Notes: generated by a model not told the origin, from the letters alone. A stretch of DNA of 33,352 nucleotides from an uncultured Bacilli bacterium (GCA_947631045.1 CANRJV010000014.1:1-33352), one strand, 5' to 3'; shown: positions 16,639 through 25,756, counted from the first letter of the stretch. Program-made: numbers and translations.

Positions 16639-18492
16639 ATGGGGTTAACGTCAGAAATATATCTAACCAAAAAATATGTAATGAAAGAAGAATGGTTAGA
16701 ATTAATTAAAACAATATCCAATTATAATGGCATTTTAAGAAAATGGCAAATAATTATTACTAATGATAAAAATCAAATAAGATATTTTGTTAAGACAAGA
16801 TGTACTCTACCTGCTACCATCAATAATTTAAATTCCTTTTTATTAAAAGCTACTCAGGAAATAACTAAGCCAAAAGCAACTTTAACATTTCTAACTGGGT
16901 CAAAAATTAGTAATAACATAATTGACTTAATAAATTATAATGAAATAAAAAATAAAGGAACTCTTGAATATTTAGAAATTAATTTTTTAAAACTATACGA
17001 TGACAAAATTAAGGTAAATATAAGCTATTATTTAAATAAAAATGGCATCATTAAAAAATATAAAATGATTTTAGGAATTCCTGCCAATATCTTATCTGTA
17101 GATTTTGAAGGAAATAAAAGATATTTTTATAAATCAGCCCCAAAATATTTAGAAATAAATAAAGTATTACATTTACTCGGTAGTGATACTAATAATTCTT
17201 TATTATCTATTGATACCTTTCCTTATTTACAAGGAAACTTCTACTTAAATCAAAACAATTTTAGTTTTGATAAACATTCTATTATCTTTGGCTCTTCTGG
17301 ATCCGGAAAATCTAAATTAATAAGTTTATTAATTAATAATATAAGCAAAAGTGAAAATTTACGTCAAAAATATAAAGTAGTTGTTATAGATCCCCATGCT
17401 TCTTTAGAAAATGATATTGGAGGATTAGGAAAAGTCATTGATTTTAAAAATAATTTAGATAGCGTTGATTTATTTATTAACAATACAGATGATATTATTT
17501 CATCAACTGAACTTTTATTAGATTTATTTAAATCTTTAATTGCTGATCAATACAATTCCAAATTAGAAAGAGTTTTAAGACATTCCATTCATCTCCTCTT
17601 AACTAATGAAACATTTAATTTTTGTAATTTAAGAAAGCTTTTATTAGATTTAGAATATCGAAATGATTTGATAAGAAAATTAAAATATAATTTACCTGTT
17701 AGTGTTATTGATTTCTTTTTAGCTGATTTTAACGATTTAAAAACTAAAGCTTATGGAGAGGCAATATCTCCCATTATCAGTTTTATTGATGAAATGGAGA
17801 TGATACCAGTATTTAATGAAGAAAATAATACTGAGAATCTCAAAAATACTATTCATAATAATTTTTTAACTTTATTCTCTCTTGATAGAGCAAAACTGGG
17901 AGACAAAGTAACCAAAACTATTGCAGGGCTCATCATGCAACAATTATTAACTATCATGCAAAAGCAAGAAATAGATGAACATATTATATTTATAATTGAT
18001 GAAGTAGCAGTTGTTGAAAATCCTATATTATCTAGATATTTATCAGAAGCTCGAAAATATAATTTATCCTTAATTTTGGCCGGTCAATATTTTAATCAAA
18101 TATCTGATGAACTAAAAAATTCTATATTTGCTAATGTTATTAATTATTTTATATTTAGAGTATCAAAATTGGATGCGAACATCCTAGTCGATAATTTTAA
18201 TATGAAAATTCCTTTAGATGATTCCAAAGAACAAAAAATTAAACTCCTAACTGAGTTACAAACTCGAGAGTGTATAGTGAGAATAGATTCAAATGGAATA
18301 TTACTCCCAGCATTTAAAGGAATTACTCTAGATTATACAAGTATTCCCCGAATTAAAACAACTAATCTAAATGATAATAACAAACTTTCCAAAGATAAAC
18401 CGAATAATTTTAAAACTAATTTTAAAATAAATACTAATGTCAGTTTAAAAGATATTTTAATATCTAATTCTACCAATAAGAAAGGAATGTAA
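16639..18492 (+). CDS. HerA/VirB4-like (DUF87-type) P-loop ATPase
   Basis: The protein has 617 residues. The N-terminal ~200 residues carry no clear family match. The ATPase core has Walker A GSSGSGKS (218-225), VVIDPHASLE (248-257), and Walker B IFIIDEVAVVE (450-460) with Asp454-Glu455. The HerA/VirB4-type Gln motif ILAGQYFNQI (479-488) comes next. The last ~45 residues are polar and low complexity, ending NVSLKDILISN. Such ATPases usually form hexamers that move DNA or proteins. No relaxase, VirB6, VirB8 or coupling protein is in the window, so a full conjugation system is not shown. GAGGTGA precedes the start. It is followed after 3 nt by the Cys-rich gene, so the two are co-translated and probably act together. 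Confidence 0.8.
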   Translation: MGLTSEIYLTKKYVMKEEWLELIKTISNYNGILRKWQIIITNDKNQIRYFVKTRCTLPATINNLNSFLLKATQEITKPKATLTFLTGSKISNNIIDLINYNEIKNKGTLEYLEINFLKLYDDKIKVNISYYLNKNGIIKKYKMILGIPANILSVDFEGNKRYFYKSAPKYLEINKVLHLLGSDTNNSLLSIDTFPYLQGNFYLNQNNFSFDKHSIIFGSSGSGKSKLISLLINNISKSENLRQKYKVVVIDPHASLENDIGGLGKVIDFKNNLDSVDLFINNTDDIISSTELLLDLFKSLIADQYNSKLERVLRHSIHLLLTNETFNFCNLRKLLLDLEYRNDLIRKLKYNLPVSVIDFFLADFNDLKTKAYGEAISPIISFIDEMEMIPVFNEENNTENLKNTIHNNFLTLFSLDRAKLGDKVTKTIAGLIMQQLLTIMQKQEIDEHIIFIIDEVAVVENPILSRYLSEARKYNLSLILAGQYFNQISDELKNSIFANVINYFIFRVSKLDANILVDNFNMKIPLDDSKEQKIKLLTELQTRECIVRIDSNGILLPAFKGITLDYTSIPRIKTTNLNDNNKLSKDKPNNFKTNFKINTNVSLKDILISNSTNKKGM

Positions 18493-18495
18493 AAA

Positions 18496-19194
18496 ATGAA
18501 TGATGTAAAAGCCTTAGAAATTGTCAATAAAATATTTCAAAGTGTATTTGATAAAAATAACCAATATTCTCTAGATGTATTATTAGAAAAATTTGCCTTT
18601 GATATTAAGCTGCCTAAAGAAGTAAATGATTCTACTACCAATGAAATAACTTGGGCCGATTCCATCCATAGTGGTAAATTTATTACCAATGAAAATATGA
18701 AAAAAAGAGATGAAATAGACGGATGGATGCTACCCAAAAAAGAAATTAATAATCTCCAAGAATTAATTGATATCTGGAATACCATCAATCTAACTACAAC
18801 CGAAAGAGTTTACGATTCAATTAATGTCGCTAAAAGTGATACAATTTATAGATGTGATAATATATATAGAAGTACAGATTGTAGTGATTCTAAAAACTTA
18901 GTTTATTGTGATTCATGTGGAAATAGTGAATTTTTATTAGCGTCACAAAGATCAGGAACTTGCAATTTTTGTATAAGATGTGATGATTCCAAAGATTGCA
19001 GTAACAGTTATAGTGTTATATGTTCTAATAAAGTAAGTAATTCTTTATTTATTCAAGATTGCTTTGATTTATATGAATGCATATTTTGTTCCCACATAGC
19101 ATCTAAAAGATTTTGTATCGCTAATATGCAATTTGAAGAACAAGAATACTATGAAATTAAAAAATTAATTATTGAATGGATTCTAAATTCCTAA
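18496..19194 (+). CDS. Cysteine-rich repeat protein coupled to the HerA-like ATPase
   Basis: The protein has 232 residues. The N-terminal ~100 residues are an ordinary mixed domain. Residues 120-207 contain 13 cysteines in short irregular repeats of the type YCDSCGNSEF, CNFCIRCDDSKDC and CIFCSH. The end, RFCIANMQFEEQEYYEIKKL, strongly recalls the ending of Cys-rich, beta-helix-like proteins in candidate phyla bacteria (CFGC...KxYCI.NKQY..EEY). I know no defined function for them. The spacing suggests stacked turns with inward Cys, possibly binding metal, but this is inference. There is no signal peptide. It starts 3 nt after the ATPase stop, with AAAGGA inside the end of that gene. A terminator-like hairpin follows. 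Confidence 0.7.
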   Translation: MNDVKALEIVNKIFQSVFDKNNQYSLDVLLEKFAFDIKLPKEVNDSTTNEITWADSIHSGKFITNENMKKRDEIDGWMLPKKEINNLQELIDIWNTINLTTTERVYDSINVAKSDTIYRCDNIYRSTDCSDSKNLVYCDSCGNSEFLLASQRSGTCNFCIRCDDSKDCSNSYSVICSNKVSNSLFIQDCFDLYECIFCSHIASKRFCIANMQFEEQEYYEIKKLIIEWILNS

Positions 19195-19204
19195 ATTAAA
19201 GCCC

Positions 19205-19236
19205 AAGATAGCTTGGATTACCCTATGCTATCTTTT
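19205..19236 (+). terminator. Intrinsic terminator of the ATPase/Cys-repeat operon
   Basis: AAGATAGC (19205-19212) pairs with GCTATCTT (19227-19234), then TT. The T run is short, so the efficiency is uncertain. Confidence 0.6.
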
Positions 19237-19302
19237 ATAAATCATTAGTCAAATCTTAGGTTATCATAATTTAAAACAGCAGAAAAGCCATTTTCTAAAT
19301 AT

Positions 19303-20031
19303 TTATTTACAAGAGATAAATTTTCTCTTTAAATAAATGCCTTTGTTAAAATCATATTTTTGAGAAACATTTTCAATATTATCAAACACTTCATTTAAAC
19401 GATGAGCATCGCTTCCAATAGTAACTTTACTACCACCCATTTGTTGATATAATTTTAATTTTTCATCATTAGGAAAAGAAAATTCATTTATTCTTCTGGA
19501 TGCAGATGAATTGATTTCTAAAGCCATATCATTAGAAATAATAGTATCAAAAATTTCTTCAATAATTCCTATAGGAAGGATTACTTCATCTATTCTTCTT
19601 CTAATATAATCTAAATGAGCAACCGCATCAATTCCACCATTTTTAACCATTTGCAAAATTCGCTTATAATATAATAAAACTTCTTTTTTGCTATATTCTC
19701 TTGGCAATAAATGATTACTCCCTAATATATAATCCAAATCAAGATTATTTAGGGTTTGGAGTTCATCTATATGTCTTTCAGGATTAGAAACTTCCATACC
19801 TTTAATTAATTTAATATTAGGATATTTTTCTTGTAAAATTTCTAATTCTTCACAATAACATTTATAACGATTTACTACTTGTTTAAGAGTTATTTGATCT
19901 AATTCAATGTGCTCCGTGAAAGCTAAATATTTTAACCCTAATTCTAACCCTCTTTTTATGACAGATTCTATTCTCATCTGTCCATCATATGAATAAATTG
20001 AATGAATGTGCATATCCGCCAAATAAGCCAT
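19303..20031 (-). CDS. PHP-domain histidinol-phosphatase-like phosphoesterase
   Basis: The protein has 242 residues. The PHP metal-site motifs appear in order: DMHIHSIYSYDG near the N-terminus, FTEHIELD (about 38-45), GMEVSN (about 78-83), LGSNHLLP (about 103-110), VAHLDYIRR (about 137-145), LEINSSA (about 171-177) and TIGSDAH (about 205-211). This is the HisK-type histidinol phosphatase family, which removes phosphate from histidinol phosphate or related small phosphates. No his genes are nearby, so the substrate is open. Of two close ATGs, the one at 20031 has AGGAGA at 8 nt; the one at 20037 is too close. The gene is divergent from the LysR regulator. Confidence 0.87.
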   Translation of the reverse strand: MAYLADMHIHSIYSYDGQMRIESVIKRGLELGLKYLAFTEHIELDQITLKQVVNRYKCYCEELEILQEKYPNIKLIKGMEVSNPERHIDELQTLNNLDLDYILGSNHLLPREYSKKEVLLYYKRILQMVKNGGIDAVAHLDYIRRRIDEVILPIGIIEEIFDTIISNDMALEINSSASRRINEFSFPNDEKLKLYQQMGGSKVTIGSDAHRLNEVFDNIENVSQKYDFNKGIYLKRKFISCK

Positions 20032-20126
20032 ATCCATTTCTCCTTTTCTAATTAAAATATATCATATTTATAATCATAAAAAAAATATATATTTATTATA
20101 ATATCTATTACTTTTAGTTATGGATA

Positions 20127-20135
20127 TGGTATAAT
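20127..20135 (+). promoter_or_regulatory. Extended -10 promoter of the LysR gene
   Basis: TGG-TATAAT (20127-20135) is a perfect extended -10 element. The expected transcript start near 20142 excludes the ATG at 20140 and supports the ATG at 20152. Confidence 0.65.
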
Positions 20136-20151
20136 TTAAATGGTGATAAAT

Positions 20152-21027
20152 ATGTTTACAAATCTAAATTTAAACAATTTAAAATATTTTTATGAAATCG
20201 TAAATACAGGAAATATTACCAAAGCTAGCAACAATTTATTTTTATCTCAACCTGCTTTAACTAAAGCTTTGAAGCAACTAGAAAAAGAATTAAATACTCG
20301 TCTTTTAATTAGAAGCAAGAAAGGCATTGTTCCAACTCCAGAGGGAGAAATTCTCTATGAATATGCCAAAAATATTTTTCAAAATTTAGATAAGGTTGTA
20401 AAAACCATTAATCAGCCTAAAGAAGATAACCATATTTATGTCGGAGCTACTACCACTAATTTTTTAGAACCCCTTCTTCCTAGTTTAAAAAAATTCCAAA
20501 ACAAATATCCTGATGTTAAAATACATATAACTTTAGAAGAAATAAATGTGTTAGAAAAATATCGTAATTTGAATAAATTAGATATTTTAATCAAAACAGA
20601 TTATGAACAAATTGATAATTTTAAAAAAATTAAATCTTTTGAAATAAATGATTGTTTTGTCGCTTCCAAAAAGAAATTTCCCGAGCTAGAAAATAAAACA
20701 ATATCAATTAATAAGCTTCTTCAATATCCTTTTGTACTTTTATCAAATGTTACTCATGGGCGAAAAAATTTTAATAACTATTTAAAATCCCAAAATTTAA
20801 AATTAACACCAGCCTATGAATTCAATAGTTACAGTCTATGCCGTGAACTCATAAGAAATGGTTTTGGGATTGGGGTTGGCAACCCTATTCATTATCAAGG
20901 CAAAGAATTTATTGTTCTTAAAACGGATTTTAAATTACCCTTACGAAAATTTGATATATGCTTTAATACTAAATCAAATAATAAATACTTAGAAGATTTG
21001 ACCGAATTTATAAAAAATTATCAATAA
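20152..21027 (+). CDS. LysR-family transcriptional regulator
   Basis: The protein has 291 residues from ATG 20152, with GGTGAT upstream. An ATG at 20140 lies only 5 nt after the -10 box and is unlikely. The N-terminal winged HTH is classical: NLKYFYEIVNTGNITKAS, LFLSQPALTKALKQLEKEL, and RSKKGIVPTPEGEILYEYA, followed by a linker helix. The C-terminal substrate-binding region (about 85-290) has two Rossmann-like lobes, with the strand IYVGATTTNFLEPLLPSL starting the first. It should respond to a small metabolite, and LysR proteins commonly regulate the divergent gene, here the PHP phosphatase; this link is inferred from position only. Confidence 0.92.
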   Translation: MFTNLNLNNLKYFYEIVNTGNITKASNNLFLSQPALTKALKQLEKELNTRLLIRSKKGIVPTPEGEILYEYAKNIFQNLDKVVKTINQPKEDNHIYVGATTTNFLEPLLPSLKKFQNKYPDVKIHITLEEINVLEKYRNLNKLDILIKTDYEQIDNFKKIKSFEINDCFVASKKKFPELENKTISINKLLQYPFVLLSNVTHGRKNFNNYLKSQNLKLTPAYEFNSYSLCRELIRNGFGIGVGNPIHYQGKEFIVLKTDFKLPLRKFDICFNTKSNNKYLEDLTEFIKNYQ

Positions 21028-21152
21028 TAATTTTATAATATTTAAGTTTAATATCTTCTTTCTGGGCTTTTTTTCTATGAACTTTTTAATATTTCGCATA
21101 AATTATAAGCGGGAGAACAATAACTATTTTCCCCAAAAAAGGAGACATATAT

Positions 21153-21638
21153 ATGCATGATAAATTAATAATCATCATTGTCTTTTTTATAACTATTCTA
21201 ACCATGGCAGTGGGCTATTCAACTTTTGCCACTGATTTAAATATAGATGGAAATGCGGAAATTATTGGCGAATGGAATGTCCGCATTGCGGACATCAAAC
21301 CCATAAGTGTTCCTAAGGGATGTGATGCTGGTACTCCTACTTTTTCTGATACAAAACTAGAATTTGAAGCTAAATTAAATAAACCGGGTGATGAAATAAT
21401 TTATGAAGTTACAGTAGAAAATGTTGGCACTATTGATGCCAAATTACAAACCGTCGTCTTTTTAGAAGAACCAGAAGGAACAGAGGCCATTAACTATGAA
21501 ACGACTTCGCTTGCAGAAACCCTCAATGTGGGTGAAAAAACAACTTTTAATATCATTGTTACTTATTTAGATGTTTCCACACCACCAGCTAAAACGACCA
21601 AAACTTTAACGGGCATTATTGAATATGTCCAAAAATAA
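21153..21638 (+). CDS. TasA/camelysin-like secreted protein, likely SipW substrate
   Basis: The protein has 161 residues. The N-terminal hydrophobic segment (about 5-22) is followed by VGYSTFATDLNIDGNA, the conserved opening of TasA/CalY-like SipW substrates; cleavage is likely near FAT or shortly before. The mature part is a beta-sandwich, with KPGDEIIYEVTVENVGTIDA (about 75-95) typical of the family. It ends EYVQK with no wall anchor. It should form or decorate an extracellular matrix or fibre. The start follows AAAAGGAG. The next gene, a SipW-type signal peptidase, overlaps its last codons, so processing enzyme and substrate are made together. Confidence 0.82.
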   Translation: MHDKLIIIIVFFITILTMAVGYSTFATDLNIDGNAEIIGEWNVRIADIKPISVPKGCDAGTPTFSDTKLEFEAKLNKPGDEIIYEVTVENVGTIDAKLQTVVFLEEPEGTEAINYETTSLAETLNVGEKTTFNIIVTYLDVSTPPAKTTKTLTGIIEYVQK

Positions 21639-22710
21639 ATTATTAATAATTTTAATCATTTATTCTTTTACTAATATTTTTTTTACTAGTCATTATTTCA
21701 ATATTTATTTTAATTACTTTCAAATAATCTTTTGGCTTATCTTTTTATTTAATAACTATTATCCTCTAATTCAAAATATTAAAGCCAAAAAAGAAGTAAA
21801 AATCACTTTCATTATTTCCCTAATTTTTATCTTTCTCTACTTTTTAAGTGGTTTTATTTTAGGCTTTAGTAAAAGCCCTTATAATCATTCTTTCATTCAA
21901 ATGTTTAAAAATATTTTAGAAAATATAATTCCTATTTTAGGAATAGAAATTATGCGTTACAAATTAATTAAAAATAATCGGCATAATAAAAAACTAATTA
22001 TCTTTATAACTATTTTAATATTTCTTGCCGAACTAAATATAAAATCAATCTTTGTTTTTAACAAAACTCAACTATTTCATAATTTAGTCTCTATTCTTAT
22101 TCCCCTTTTATTTCGCCATAGCTTATTTACTTATCTTTCTTTAAATACTAACTATTACTTACCTCTAGTATTTAAAATAATTGATCAAACAATTATTTTA
22201 ATATTACCTATAATTCCTTATAATAATTGGTATATTAAAGGTTCTTTAGAAATTATTAAAGTTATGATTATTTATTTTCTTTTTAAATATTTTATTTTTT
22301 CCAAAAGAAAAATAAAGAAGAAAAAAACGATCTTAACTTATATTTTATTTTTAGGAATAGCTATCTTAATTGTTAGTTTTAAAATGGGACTTTTTAAATA
22401 TGAATCCATTGCCATAATTTCTAATAGTATGAGTCCAATATTTACAAGGGGGGATTTAGTAATTTATAAAAAAGATACTAACATTACAAATCAAGATATT
22501 ATCATTTTTGAAAGTGAAAACAAAATAATTGTTCATCGCATCATAAGCCAAAACAACAATTATTATATTACTAAGGGAGACGCTAATAATAGTCCTGACT
22601 CAAGTAAAGTATCAAAAGAAGATATAAAAGGGGTTTATAAATTTCATCTTAAATATTTAGGCTTTCCTGCCATCTGGTTAAAAGAATTTTTAGATAAGGA
22701 GGCAAGTTAA
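21625..22710 (+). CDS. sipW: SipW-like signal peptidase with extra N-terminal membrane domain
   Basis: The protein has 361 residues from ATG 21625; a TTG at 21619 is also possible. The C-terminal ~105 residues are a type I signal peptidase of the SipW/ER class: Ser268 in SNSMSP, GDLVIYKK, His304 in IIVHRIIS instead of the usual Lys, and Gly318-Asp319 in KGDANNSPD. SipW proteins are normally about 190 residues. Here about 230 additional N-terminal residues form several membrane helices (about 6-21, 33-45, 62-80, 126-138, 155-168, 182-198, 211-225), giving an unusual polytopic enzyme. The gene overlaps the TasA-like gene by 14 nt and abuts the DUF5305-like gene, giving a three-gene operon for making a secreted fibre-like protein. 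Confidence 0.87.
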   Translation: MSKNKLLIILIIYSFTNIFFTSHYFNIYFNYFQIIFWLIFLFNNYYPLIQNIKAKKEVKITFIISLIFIFLYFLSGFILGFSKSPYNHSFIQMFKNILENIIPILGIEIMRYKLIKNNRHNKKLIIFITILIFLAELNIKSIFVFNKTQLFHNLVSILIPLLFRHSLFTYLSLNTNYYLPLVFKIIDQTIILILPIIPYNNWYIKGSLEIIKVMIIYFLFKYFIFSKRKIKKKKTILTYILFLGIAILIVSFKMGLFKYESIAIISNSMSPIFTRGDLVIYKKDTNITNQDIIIFESENKIIVHRIISQNNNYYITKGDANNSPDSSKVSKEDIKGVYKFHLKYLGFPAIWLKEFLDKEAS

Positions 22711-23580
22711 ATGAAACAAACTAAAATGCTAACTTTCTTAATTATTATATCTTTTTTAAGTTTTCTTATTTTTCTAACTAAATCTTTAATCAATGATAAA
22801 ATTAATTCATCTTCTTATATCATTAATAATAAAACAAACTATCAAGTTATTTTAAAAGATAATGAGTATTTTCAAGAAGAAACTGATTATTATGTTTCTA
22901 AAGCTATAAAAGAGGTTTTAGTAAATTTTAATTATGAACTTAATAATCAAAATAATAAAAATATTTTATATTCTTACACTATTGATGCTACTTTAAAAGG
23001 ACTAACCGATAATGAAACAAAATTAGTGTGGCTTAAAAAGAAAAATTTAGAAAAAGAAAATAATTTAAAAGATTCAAAAATAAAAATAGAGAAAAACTAC
23101 CCAATCGATTATGATTATTACATTTCTTATGTTAAATCTTTTGAAAACACTTATAATTTAAAAATAGATGCTTTTTTAGAAATTAATTTAGCCATAAAAA
23201 GTAATGATAAAAAAATAGATACTGATGTAAAAGTAACTATTCCCATAAATGACAAAGTAAGTGAAATAACTATTAATGAAGATAAAGAATTTTTAAACGA
23301 TAAAAAAACTAATTATGATAATGTTTTAACATTTATTTTTTTAATTTTATTTATAATTCTTATTATTTTCCGAAATAAACCCCAAAATATTTTAAAAGAA
23401 TATCAAGATTCCATTATTAAATTATCTAAAGAACCAAATCTCAATAATCTCAATTTAATAGTTTTAGATAATTTAAAAGATTTATTCCAAGTTATGGAAG
23501 ATAATAATACTTTAATTTTTAATTACCAAAATAATTATTATTGCTTTATTAATAATACAATTTATTTATATTCATCATAA
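22711..23580 (+). CDS. DUF5305-like membrane protein of the SipW operon
   Basis: The protein has 289 residues. The N-terminal membrane helix spans about 7-25 and a second helix about 205-222. The segment between is extracellular and contains NYQVILKDNEYFQEETDYYV and ILYSYTIDATLKG, the pattern of DUF5305 proteins that sit beside SipW genes in many Firmicutes. The C-terminal ~60 residues are cytoplasmic. It starts directly at the stop of sipW, with AAGGAGGCA inside that gene, so translation is coupled. It may assist the signal peptidase or assembly of the TasA-like product; this is inferred from operon conservation. It converges on the GNAT gene with no gap. Confidence 0.75.
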   Translation: MKQTKMLTFLIIISFLSFLIFLTKSLINDKINSSSYIINNKTNYQVILKDNEYFQEETDYYVSKAIKEVLVNFNYELNNQNNKNILYSYTIDATLKGLTDNETKLVWLKKKNLEKENNLKDSKIKIEKNYPIDYDYYISYVKSFENTYNLKIDAFLEINLAIKSNDKKIDTDVKVTIPINDKVSEITINEDKEFLNDKKTNYDNVLTFIFLILFIILIIFRNKPQNILKEYQDSIIKLSKEPNLNNLNLIVLDNLKDLFQVMEDNNTLIFNYQNNYYCFINNTIYLYSS

Positions 23581-23985
23581 TTATTTTTTCATCCACATAT
23601 ACATTCCCGCATCAATCGTATCTTTTATTTTAAAGCCAAATTTTTCATAAAAAGGACTTTTTCCTTTAGCAGCCAGTAATTGAAACATTACTTCTTCACC
23701 ATCTTCTAAAGTATCTTTCAAACGTTTAATTAAATTTTCAATCATTAAAGTGCCTATTCCTTGATTTTGATATTCTGGTCTTACAACTACATCCGCTAAA
23801 AAAGCAAAATAGCCTTGGTCTGTTATAAGCCTTGCCATTCCAACTGGTTTGTTAGAAATGACATATTTCACTGTAAAACTATTTTCTAGACTTTTTTGAA
23901 GTAACCTCTTTGAGGGACATTTCCAATCAACAGATGCCGCAATAGACATATATTCTTCATAAGTTAAATTATTTTCCTCTAACAA
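23581..23985 (-). CDS. GNAT-family N-acetyltransferase
   Basis: The protein has 134 residues from TTG at 23985, which sits 5 nt after GGTGA like the TTG starts of the AraC-like gene and tspO. A GTG at 23994 overlaps that site and lies very near the predicted transcript start. The GNAT core is clear: strand FLADVVVRPEYQNQGIGTLM, with the acetyl-CoA loop QNQGIG, and the ending PFYEKFGFKIKDT followed by DAGMYMWMKK. This family transfers an acetyl group from acetyl-CoA to an amine. The acceptor is unknown. TATAAT lies just upstream. Confidence 0.88.
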   Translation of the reverse strand: MLEENNLTYEEYMSIAASVDWKCPSKRLLQKSLENSFTVKYVISNKPVGMARLITDQGYFAFLADVVVRPEYQNQGIGTLMIENLIKRLKDTLEDGEEVMFQLLAAKGKSPFYEKFGFKIKDTIDAGMYMWMKK

Positions 23986-24014
23986 TTTAATCACCCATTT
24001 ATATTATAACAAAT

Positions 24015-24914
24015 TTATTTCTTTTTTTCTTCTTTAATAAAAATCGGTTGTCTTAAATTGTTACTCTTGGTTCTTTCAATATATTTTACTTGTACCATTA
24101 TCGTTGGTTTAAGATAGTTAATATTAGGAAATTCTTCTGTAAAAGGAGAATTTTTTAAAGTCTTTAATTTTTGTAATTTGGAATATAAAGGATTTTTCTT
24201 AGCCATATTAACTTTCCCAATTAAATGTAATTCGTTATTTTGATACTCTCCTAAATAAAGAGTGACGACATAATTTTTCGAAATATCTTCATAACCACCT
24301 ACTAAAAAAGATGCTACTTGATAATTTTTAATTTTAATCCAGTTATCACACCTCGTATTAATTAAGTACTCACTATTTTTTCTTTTGGCAATTATTCCCT
24401 CTAAATTAGCCTTTTTGACTTCTTTAAAAAGTTTTATTCCTTCGCCTTCAATATATTTGGTTTTCATAAAAATATCATTATCTGGATATTTACTTAAAAT
24501 GTCTTTCCTCTTTAAAAGAGGTTCTTTTGTTAAGTCTTTTCCTTCGTATAAAATATCAAAACAAATAAAGACTATTGGGCTATTAAGAGAAGCCTCTTTT
24601 ATTTTTAATACATTTTTTAAATGGGCTCTTTCTTGAAGTTTGCCAAAATTAGGTTTACCATTTTCAAAATAAACTATCTCCCCATCAAATATTGTTTCTT
24701 TTTTCACTAATTTTTTTAAAAATTGAAGTTCCGGATAAAGATAAGAAACATCTATTAAATTTCGACTTTGAATGATAACTTTATGGGGACTTGCAAAAAT
24801 TAAGGTTCGATGACCATCAAATTTTATCTCAAAAAGATAATCATTAGAATTAAAAGGCCTCTCTATTTCTTCTAAAAGCATTGGTCCCCATTTTTTATTT
24901 TGCCAAATATTCAT
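24015..24914 (-). CDS. ligD: ATP-dependent DNA ligase of the NHEJ pathway (stand-alone LigD ligase)
   Basis: The protein has 299 residues, only the ligase domain of LigD; the polymerase and phosphoesterase domains are absent. Nucleotidyltransferase motifs are in order: motif I EIKFDGHR with Lys31 as the adenylated residue, DGEIVYFENGKPNF (motif III region), FICFDILYEGK (motif IIIa), LEGIIAKRKNSEYL (motif IV) and NWIKIKNY (motif V). The C-terminal OB-fold, about 200-299, starts near SFLVGGYED. It seals DNA breaks held by Ku. Its start overlaps the ku stop (ATGA), so the two are co-translated. A minimal NHEJ pair of this kind is known in Firmicutes. Confidence 0.92.
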   Translation of the reverse strand: MNIWQNKKWGPMLLEEIERPFNSNDYLFEIKFDGHRTLIFASPHKVIIQSRNLIDVSYLYPELQFLKKLVKKETIFDGEIVYFENGKPNFGKLQERAHLKNVLKIKEASLNSPIVFICFDILYEGKDLTKEPLLKRKDILSKYPDNDIFMKTKYIEGEGIKLFKEVKKANLEGIIAKRKNSEYLINTRCDNWIKIKNYQVASFLVGGYEDISKNYVVTLYLGEYQNNELHLIGKVNMAKKNPLYSKLQKLKTLKNSPFTEEFPNINYLKPTIMVQVKYIERTKSNNLRQPIFIKEEKKK

Positions 24915-25657
24915 TTCTTTTTTAAGCTCTTTTCTAAAGCTTCCATCAAATCATTAATTTGATTTTTATTTCTTTTCTTAACACTTTTAATTTTCTTTCC
25001 ATCTAGTTTATCAGATATAGCTTCTCTAATATTATTCTGATATTCATCTTGATATTTATCCGGTTCAAATTTACCACTTCGCTCTTCAATTAATTTAATC
25101 GCTAATTCTAATTCTTTTTCACTTGAATTACTATTTTTTAAATCATCAGGTAACATTACTTCTTCTTTAAAAAATAAAGTTGTCATAACTATTCCATATG
25201 AAGCAAATCTTAAAATACAATAATAAAATTTACTGCCAATAACCGTTTTGGCTAAAGCCACCTTTTTGGCCTTTTTTAAAGCTTCACAAAAAAGATTATA
25301 GGCTTTACTTGTTTTTTCTGTTTCTAAAACATAACTTCTTTCAAAATAAATAGGATCAATATCTTTAATATCAATAAAAGAAACAATTTCAATTTCTTTT
25401 TCATTTTCTGGTTTTAATTTATTTAACTCTTCTTTCTGAAAAGTTAAATATCGATCTTTTTCATATTCGTAACCTTTAATAATATCTTTTTCTTTAACTT
25501 CACTCTTACAATGATCACAATATTTGATATAATGAATTCTATTTAAGCACTTTTTATGAAGTTGATTAAAAGATGTATCATTATCTTTTATTAAAGGATT
25601 CATTACGACTGGAATATTTACTAAACCAAAAGAAATATTACTATGAATATTAGGCAT
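24911..25657 (-). CDS. ku: Bacterial Ku protein
   Basis: The protein has 248 residues, a normal size for bacterial Ku. The opening SNISFGLVNIPVVMNPLI is the family signature, followed by FNQLHKKCLNRIHYIKYCDHC, a central barrel with DIKDIDPIYFERSYVLE, and the C-terminal Lys-rich tail. It forms a homodimer ring on DNA ends and recruits the ligase. It overlaps the ligase gene by 4 nt. It is divergent from a stress-type SDR gene, with about 100 nt of AT-rich spacer. NHEJ genes often serve in sporulating or stressed cells, but no sporulation gene is seen here. Confidence 0.93.
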   Translation of the reverse strand: MPNIHSNISFGLVNIPVVMNPLIKDNDTSFNQLHKKCLNRIHYIKYCDHCKSEVKEKDIIKGYEYEKDRYLTFQKEELNKLKPENEKEIEIVSFIDIKDIDPIYFERSYVLETEKTSKAYNLFCEALKKAKKVALAKTVIGSKFYYCILRFASYGIVMTTLFFKEEVMLPDDLKNSNSSEKELELAIKLIEERSGKFEPDKYQDEYQNNIREAISDKLDGKKIKSVKKRNKNQINDLMEALEKSLKKK

Positions 25658-25756
25658 AACTTTTTCACCATTTTTAGTATTTCCTTTCTAATTTGTTTTT
25701 ATGTATTTAACACAATAAACAAAATATATACATAAACTAAAAAAGGAGGAAAGATA

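Noticed and set aside
18333-18788. Minus-strand open frames opposite the HerA-like ATPase and Cys-rich genes
   Set aside because: They are antisense shadows of well-supported coding sequence with AT-rich hydrophobic composition.
16639-19194. A complete integrative conjugative element
   Set aside because: Only one HerA/VirB4-like ATPase is present; no relaxase, integrase, coupling protein or attachment sites were found in the window.
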